Notes under the pieces: model-generated | What the model was told of the DNA's origin: nothing | Seen by the model: the letters and a program-made list of their open reading frames with translations, nothing else | Database searches by the model: none | NCBI GenBank assembly: GCA_937890655.1 | Contig: CALADT010000261.1 | Location: 1-27,005 of the forward strand | Direction of reading: 5' to 3' | DNA from: an uncultured Mucispirillum sp. | GTDB lineage: Bacteria; Chrysiogenota; Deferribacteres; Deferribacterales; Mucispirillaceae | DNA length: 27,005 nt | Position numbers and translations under genes: made by a program | In this document: positions 23,061 through 27,005 of the stretch, piece after piece | Layout: each line of letters begins with the position of its first letter | Numbering within the stretch: the first letter of the stretch is position 1

Positions 23061-24356
23061 TTATTTTTCTGTTGCAGGTTTTAAAACATATATAACTTTG
23101 TTGCCTTTAAAAATCTCTGATGCTTTTAAAAGTGACTCTTTATTAATATGTTTTTGCTGAACTAAATCAACTAATTTATTATAATAGTCTGCCCCTAACC
23201 CTACTGTTTCATAAAAAGCCATAGTCCATGCAAGACTGCTGTTTGACTGGTTTTCCATTAATGCTGAACTAGCCATAGATTTTTTTGCTTTTTCTATTTC
23301 TTTTTCCGTTATGGTTTTATCTAAATTTAAGTTTATTTCTTCCACTTTTTTTACTGCTTCATCAATATTTTCATAATCTAACCCCATAGATACAAAAAAC
23401 CGTGATGAACAATATCTTGAAGGATAGCCTGCACCAACAGCGTATGCGTAACTTGAGTTTTTACGAATTTCTGTAAAATACCTTGAACTCATACCGCCAC
23501 CTAAAATATCTGTTAGCACTTTTAGTTCTTCATAATTTTCTTGGTTTGCAGCAGGTGCTGTATAACCTATATATAATTTTGCTTGTTTTATTCTGTTATC
23601 TACTACTTCCACCCTTTTATCTTTTTCTATTACAGAGTGACTGCAATCATATACATATGGGCTGCCTTTTTCAAGCTGTGATAATGTGTTATTTAAATCA
23701 TCTTGTAATTGTTTACTATAATTTCCAACTATTACAGCTACAATATATGATGATTTTATATTGTTTTTATAATATGCTTGAATATCATCATAAGTAATAT
23801 TTTTTACACTTTTTTCTTCACCTTCTAAAGGCATAGCATAAGGAGTGCCTTCAAAAGCTAAAGCCATAAACCCGTTTTGTGCTATTAAGTTTGGGTTATC
23901 AAGGGAAGTGATTAATTCATCTATATGTTGTTTTTTTTCTCTATTAAATATTTCTTCATCAAATAATGGTTTTGTTATAAAATCATTAAAATCTGCATAT
24001 ACGTTATTTATTTTATCACTTGGCACACTAAGGCGAATTTCTAAAGCAAAAGGAGAAACTTTTGTGCTTATACTTCCACCGTAATATTCCACAGTTTCTA
24101 GTATTTTATTACTTTTTAGCCATACTTTACTAAAAAGTGTTCCTATGCCATTATTTTCTTTATTTTCATTAAATAAACCGCCTTTTACCATTAGCTGTAT
24201 TGTTACTGTTTTAGTAAAATCACGCTCTTTAGTAATTAAAACAGCACCATTATCGTTTTTCATTTTATCTTTCTCCGCCATAAATATCATAACTGTCATA
24301 TTAGCAAGCACTAATAATGCTATGATTATAATTAAAACCTTTAGCTTATTATTCAT
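23061..24356 (-). CDS. M16 peptidase-like protein, zinc motif lost, membrane-anchored
   Basis: A 431-residue protein with an N-terminal signal anchor (hydrophobic 6-26), then the two-domain M16B (processing-peptidase-like) fold. Where active members carry His-x2-Glu-His (after a GIAH-type lead), this one reads NNGIG-TLFSK at 68-77, so all three zinc and catalytic residues are absent. The second-half features are kept: GGGMSSRYFTEIR and SYAYAVGAGY, the Arg/Tyr pair region used by the non-catalytic partner. In known two-gene M16 systems an inactive chain pairs with an active one, but no partner gene is in the window. Location is predicted periplasmic, tethered to the inner membrane. The ATG directly follows the purN stop. 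Role unknown; a catalytic M16 activity can be excluded from sequence. Confidence 0.85.
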   Translation of the reverse strand: MNNKLKVLIIIIALLVLANMTVMIFMAEKDKMKNDNGAVLITKERDFTKTVTIQLMVKGGLFNENKENNGIGTLFSKVWLKSNKILETVEYYGGSISTKVSPFALEIRLSVPSDKINNVYADFNDFITKPLFDEEIFNREKKQHIDELITSLDNPNLIAQNGFMALAFEGTPYAMPLEGEEKSVKNITYDDIQAYYKNNIKSSYIVAVIVGNYSKQLQDDLNNTLSQLEKGSPYVYDCSHSVIEKDKRVEVVDNRIKQAKLYIGYTAPAANQENYEELKVLTDILGGGMSSRYFTEIRKNSSYAYAVGAGYPSRYCSSRFFVSMGLDYENIDEAVKKVEEINLNLDKTITEKEIEKAKKSMASSALMENQSNSSLAWTMAFYETVGLGADYYNKLVDLVQQKHINKESLLKASEIFKGNKVIYVLKPATEK

Positions 24357-24968
24357 TTATTTCTCGTATATTTTGACTTTTCGTCCTATGATTTCTACTT
24401 TTTTATTTGCAATAAGTGATACTGCCTCTGAGTATGCTATATGCTCCTGTTTAAGTATTCTTTCTGATAAACTTTCTTCATTATCATCATCATAAACAGG
24501 CACAACTTTTTGTAATATTATTGCACCGCTATCCATACCGTCATCTACAAAATGAACGGTGCACCCTGCAACTTTTACTCCATACTCTAGTGCTTGAAGC
24601 TGTGCATGTAACCCTTTAAATGATGGAAGTAGTGCTGGATGAATATTTATGATTTTATTATTATATGATTCTATAAGGGTTGATGTTACAAGCCTCATAT
24701 AACCAGCAAGACATATTAAATCAATATTATATGGTTTTAATAACTCTATAATCTCTTTATCGTATTCATGCCTATCTTCTCTATTTTTTGAAGGCAAAAC
24801 GATTGTATCTATTCCTGATTTTTTTGCATACTCTAATCCCTTTGCATTAGGGTTGTTAGAAAATACAACTTTAATTTCAGCATTTTTCACTGTGCCATTT
24901 TTTATATTATTTTCTAAGGCAAGAAAATTACTTCCCCTACCTGATATAAAAACTGCTATATTAATCAA
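24357..24968 (-). CDS. purN: Phosphoribosylglycinamide formyltransferase (GART)
   Basis: Third step of purine synthesis: transfers a formyl group from 10-formyl-THF to GAR. About 203 residues. Seen: VFISGRGSNF, VFSNNPNAKG, and the catalytic trio Asn108, His110 (INIHPALLPSF) and Asp146 (HFVDDGMDSG). There is no ATG near the start. I chose the TTG at 24966-24968, giving MINIAVFISG, because AAAGG lies 8 bases upstream; another in-frame TTG at 24974 is only 2 bases from that site. It overlaps the purM end by 8 bases, so translation is coupled. The purM-purN pair is classic. The M16-like gene follows with no gap. Confidence 0.95.
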   Translation of the reverse strand: MINIAVFISGRGSNFLALENNIKNGTVKNAEIKVVFSNNPNAKGLEYAKKSGIDTIVLPSKNREDRHEYDKEIIELLKPYNIDLICLAGYMRLVTSTLIESYNNKIINIHPALLPSFKGLHAQLQALEYGVKVAGCTVHFVDDGMDSGAIILQKVVPVYDDDNEESLSERILKQEHIAYSEAVSLIANKKVEIIGRKVKIYEK

Positions 24969-26025
24969 AATCAATACCTTTTATTTTAACTTCGTTATTG
25001 CCTTTTACTGTTTTACCTATTACATATGCGTTTTCATTATTGGCATTAATAATATCAAGCACATTATCTTTATCTTTTTCATCAACTATGAAAATATAAC
25101 CTATTCCCATATTAAATACTCTATATAATTCCTGTTTTTCTATATTAGAAATTTCTTGGAATTTTGCTATAACATCTGGAAGTTCTACACTTTCCACATC
25201 TATTATGGCCGATATATTTTTTGGTAACACTCGTGGAATATTGTCATAAAAACCACCACCTGTTATATGCACCATACCTTTAACATTTACTTCTTCTAAT
25301 ACACTGCGAACTAATTTAGCATATATTTTTGTTGGGGTTAGTAGTGCTTCTGCAACAGTTTTGTTATTACAAAAAACATCGTCATACTTATATTTTTTTT
25401 CATTAAATATAACATTACGTAATAAAGAGTAACCGTTACTATGAAAACCGGAGCTTGATACACCAATGATTACATCGTTTTCTTTTATAGTAGAACCATC
25501 AATAATTTTAGCTTTATCCACTATACCTACTGCAAAACCTGCTAAATCAAAATCATCACCACTATATAGCCCTGGCATTTCTGCTGTTTCGCCACCTATT
25601 AAGGCACAGCCTGATTGCCTGCAACCTTCTGTAACACCAAGAATAACATCTTTCATAGTTTCAGGTATAAGTTTACCTACTGCCACATAATCTAGGAAAA
25701 ATAATGGTTTAGCACCTGTAACTAATAAATCGTTTATACTCATTGCCACAAGGTCTATACCCACTGTATCATATTTTTTACTAAGGAGTGCTACTTTTAA
25801 TTTTGTGCCTACTCCGTCTGTGCCAGATACTAATACAGGTTCTTCCATATTTTTAAATTCTGCTAAACTAAAAAGCCCTGCAAAACCACCTAAACCACCT
25901 AACACACCATTTATCTGTGTGCTTTCAACTGATGTTTTTATAAGAGAAATAAACCTGTTACCTTCGTCAATATCTACACCACTGTTTTTATAATCTACTT
26001 TATGAGTTTCCCCGTTATTCTTCAT
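24961..26025 (-). CDS. purM: Phosphoribosylformylglycinamidine cyclo-ligase (AIR synthetase)
   Basis: Fifth step of purine synthesis: ATP-dependent closure of FGAM to AIR in the cytoplasm. 354 residues, the normal size. Seen: KNSGVDIDEGN at the N-terminus, SGTDGVGTKLK (ATP loop), VAMSINDLLVTGAKPLFF, GGETAEMPG and SSGFHSNGYSL, followed by TGGGFYDNIPR. These are in family order. The ATG overlaps the end of the upstream acidic repeat gene by 11 bases; AAAGG lies about 10 bases before it. It overlaps purN, so the upstream gene, purM and purN probably form one message. Confidence 0.97.
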   Translation of the reverse strand: MKNNGETHKVDYKNSGVDIDEGNRFISLIKTSVESTQINGVLGGLGGFAGLFSLAEFKNMEEPVLVSGTDGVGTKLKVALLSKKYDTVGIDLVAMSINDLLVTGAKPLFFLDYVAVGKLIPETMKDVILGVTEGCRQSGCALIGGETAEMPGLYSGDDFDLAGFAVGIVDKAKIIDGSTIKENDVIIGVSSSGFHSNGYSLLRNVIFNEKKYKYDDVFCNNKTVAEALLTPTKIYAKLVRSVLEEVNVKGMVHITGGGFYDNIPRVLPKNISAIIDVESVELPDVIAKFQEISNIEKQELYRVFNMGIGYIFIVDEKDKDNVLDIINANNENAYVIGKTVKGNNEVKIKGIDFD

Positions 26026-27005
26026 CGTTTTTTAACCTTTCAATTTCTTCTTTAATATATTTTTCTGCAATAGCAGGCACAACATTTCTAACAACTTCTT
26101 TCATATTTTCTGCAATAACTTCTCTAACTGCTTCTTCTAAAAATGATTTATCTATGGCTGTTCCAAGCATTGCCATAATCTCATCTCTACTAATTGTTAC
26201 AGTTATGCCACCAAACCTATTTTTGTTATCAATATTATATGTTTCTGCTTCTTTTATTTCGTTTTCACTTAATTTTGTTTCAATTAACCCAAGATTATCT
26301 TGCTGATTATGTTCCACAGTTAAGTTACTATTACTTTCTTCTTCCTGTAAAACAGGTTGTTCTTCTATTTCTTCTTCTATTGCAAGAGGTTCATCTATTA
26401 CAGGCTCTTCCATTACAGGTTCTTCTACTTCTACTTGTTCAATAGGTTCTTCTATTTCTTCTACACTGTTTTCTTCCACACTAATTTCTTCAAGATTGCT
26501 TTCTTCTACAACCTCTTCTACTGTATTTTCAAACACAGGTGTTTCTGAAATAATTTCTTCTTCCATTAAATCTTCAGTTATTATATTTTCATCTTCTGCT
26601 ATTTCTTCTGATAACTCTTCTGGTAATTCTTCTTGAACATCCATATTATCCATTACTAGTTCTTCAGCCACTTCTTCTTGTTTTTCTTCCATATTTGGTG
26701 CATCATTTAACCAATCATCATCTTCAAAAAGTGGTGATTCTTCCTGTGCTTTAACTTCTTCTTGTTCTTCTGCTGTATCCTTTATAGGCTCTACAATTTC
26801 TTCTGCTACTGCAGGTTCTATAATTTCTTCTGCTACTGCAGGCTCAATCATTTCTTCTGTTACTAATTCATCAGTTACTTCTTCTTGCATATCCATAACA
26901 GGTTCTACAATTTCTTCTACTACTGCAGGCTCTGTTATTTCTTCAGTTAATAATTCATCAGTTACTTCTTCTTGCATATCCATAACAGGTTCTACAATTT
27001 CTTCT
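26015..27005 (-). CDS. Acidic Glu/Val/Pro repeat protein with PopZ-like C-terminal helices (5' end outside window)
   Basis: The frame stays open to the window edge, so the true start is beyond it; about 330 residues are visible. The N-terminal 240 are very acidic, dominated by Glu with spaced Pro and Val (EEIVEP, TEEITEP steps) and contain tandem 29-residue repeats. After a Ser/Asn/Gln-rich hinge the last 90 residues are ordered: GGITVTISRDEIMAML, then helices with EAVREVIAENMKEV, RNVVPAIAEKYIKEEIERLK. An acidic-Pro disordered region plus a C-terminal V-x2-N-x-P-x-I-x-E-x3-x-EIER helix resembles PopZ (DUF2497-type) polar organisers and the tail of some deltaproteobacterial response-regulator-like proteins. 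That is pattern resemblance, not proof. No membrane helix or signal. It overlaps purM by 11 bases. Alternatives: a cytoskeletal or zinc-finger/FrzS-like scaffold. Confidence 0.6.
   Translation of the reverse strand, partial: EEIVEPVMDMQEEVTDELLTEEITEPAVVEEIVEPVMDMQEEVTDELVTEEMIEPAVAEEIIEPAVAEEIVEPIKDTAEEQEEVKAQEESPLFEDDDWLNDAPNMEEKQEEVAEELVMDNMDVQEELPEELSEEIAEDENIITEDLMEEEIISETPVFENTVEEVVEESNLEEISVEENSVEEIEEPIEQVEVEEPVMEEPVIDEPLAIEEEIEEQPVLQEEESNSNLTVEHNQQDNLGLIETKLSENEIKEAETYNIDNKNRFGGITVTISRDEIMAMLGTAIDKSFLEEAVREVIAENMKEVVRNVVPAIAEKYIKEEIERLKNDEE
26864..27005. repeat. Tandem repeat in the acidic protein gene, 87-base period
   Basis: A 55-base block at 26864-26918 recurs without change at 26951-27005, giving a period of 87 bases (29 codons). 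Shorter imperfect copies of the unit (about 30 bases, encoding a VEEI-IEPAVA step) continue from about 26805 to 26860. The array runs off the window edge. Exact DNA identity suggests recent duplication. Confidence 0.85.

Overview
This is an AT-rich (coding roughly 30% GC, gaps far lower), densely packed, mostly housekeeping stretch of a Gram-negative bacterial chromosome. Lnt (lipoprotein acylation), TatA and a membrane-anchored M16-like protein imply an envelope with a periplasm. HypA/HypB imply a nickel enzyme, most often a [NiFe]-hydrogenase. RNase J, MEP-pathway IspF and the tig-clpP / clpX-lon order would fit a Deferribacterota or deltaproteobacterial-type lineage. A low-GC host-associated member such as Mucispirillum is my best guess from general knowledge and cannot be tested here. 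I see no insertion sequence, prophage, CRISPR array or defence island.

Layout. (a) 1-1290, minus strand: a 3'-truncated metY preceded by a clear SAM-I riboswitch and promoter. (b) 1338-3309, minus: hypA-hypB-rnhB-yraN, a compact unit with overlapping genes. (c) 3388-3642, plus: a lone DUF3781 gene, convergent with (d) a UvrD-type helicase at 3657-5663, minus. (e) 5664-6278: a gene-free, extremely AT-rich gap. (f) 6279-12896, minus: tRNA-His, tRNA-Leu and tRNA-Gly, then tig-clpP, an internal terminator, then clpX-lon-rpsU and a second terminator. (g) 13015-16581, plus: lnt, a small membrane protein, tatA, ecfT and truA. (h) 16582-17254: a second gene-free AT-rich gap. (i) 17255-27005, minus: a long run of touching or overlapping genes. 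In transcription order they are an acidic repeat protein (5' end outside the window), purM, purN, an M16-like protein, ispF, rnj, uppP, ftsK and a 4-oxalocrotonate-tautomerase-like gene.

How the genes work together. Block (f) is a protein quality-control cluster: ribosome-bound chaperone, ClpXP and Lon, plus ribosomal protein bS21. Block (g) groups envelope maturation (Lnt, Tat), a vitamin/metal ECF transporter subunit and a tRNA pseudouridine synthase. Block (i) mixes purine synthesis, isoprenoid synthesis, undecaprenyl phosphate recycling, RNA processing and chromosome segregation, and is probably one polycistronic unit because most junctions overlap or abut.

No obviously new multi-gene system is present. 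The points most worth a second look are: the acidic repeat protein whose C-terminal helices resemble polar-organiser (PopZ-type) tails; the tautomerase-fold protein lacking the catalytic Pro-1; the M16-like protein lacking the zinc motif; the histone-like tail on trigger factor; the unrecognised small membrane protein before tatA; and several RNA hairpins abutting start sites. Several start codons are revised from the longest open frame: rpsU, uppP, ftsK, purN and truA.
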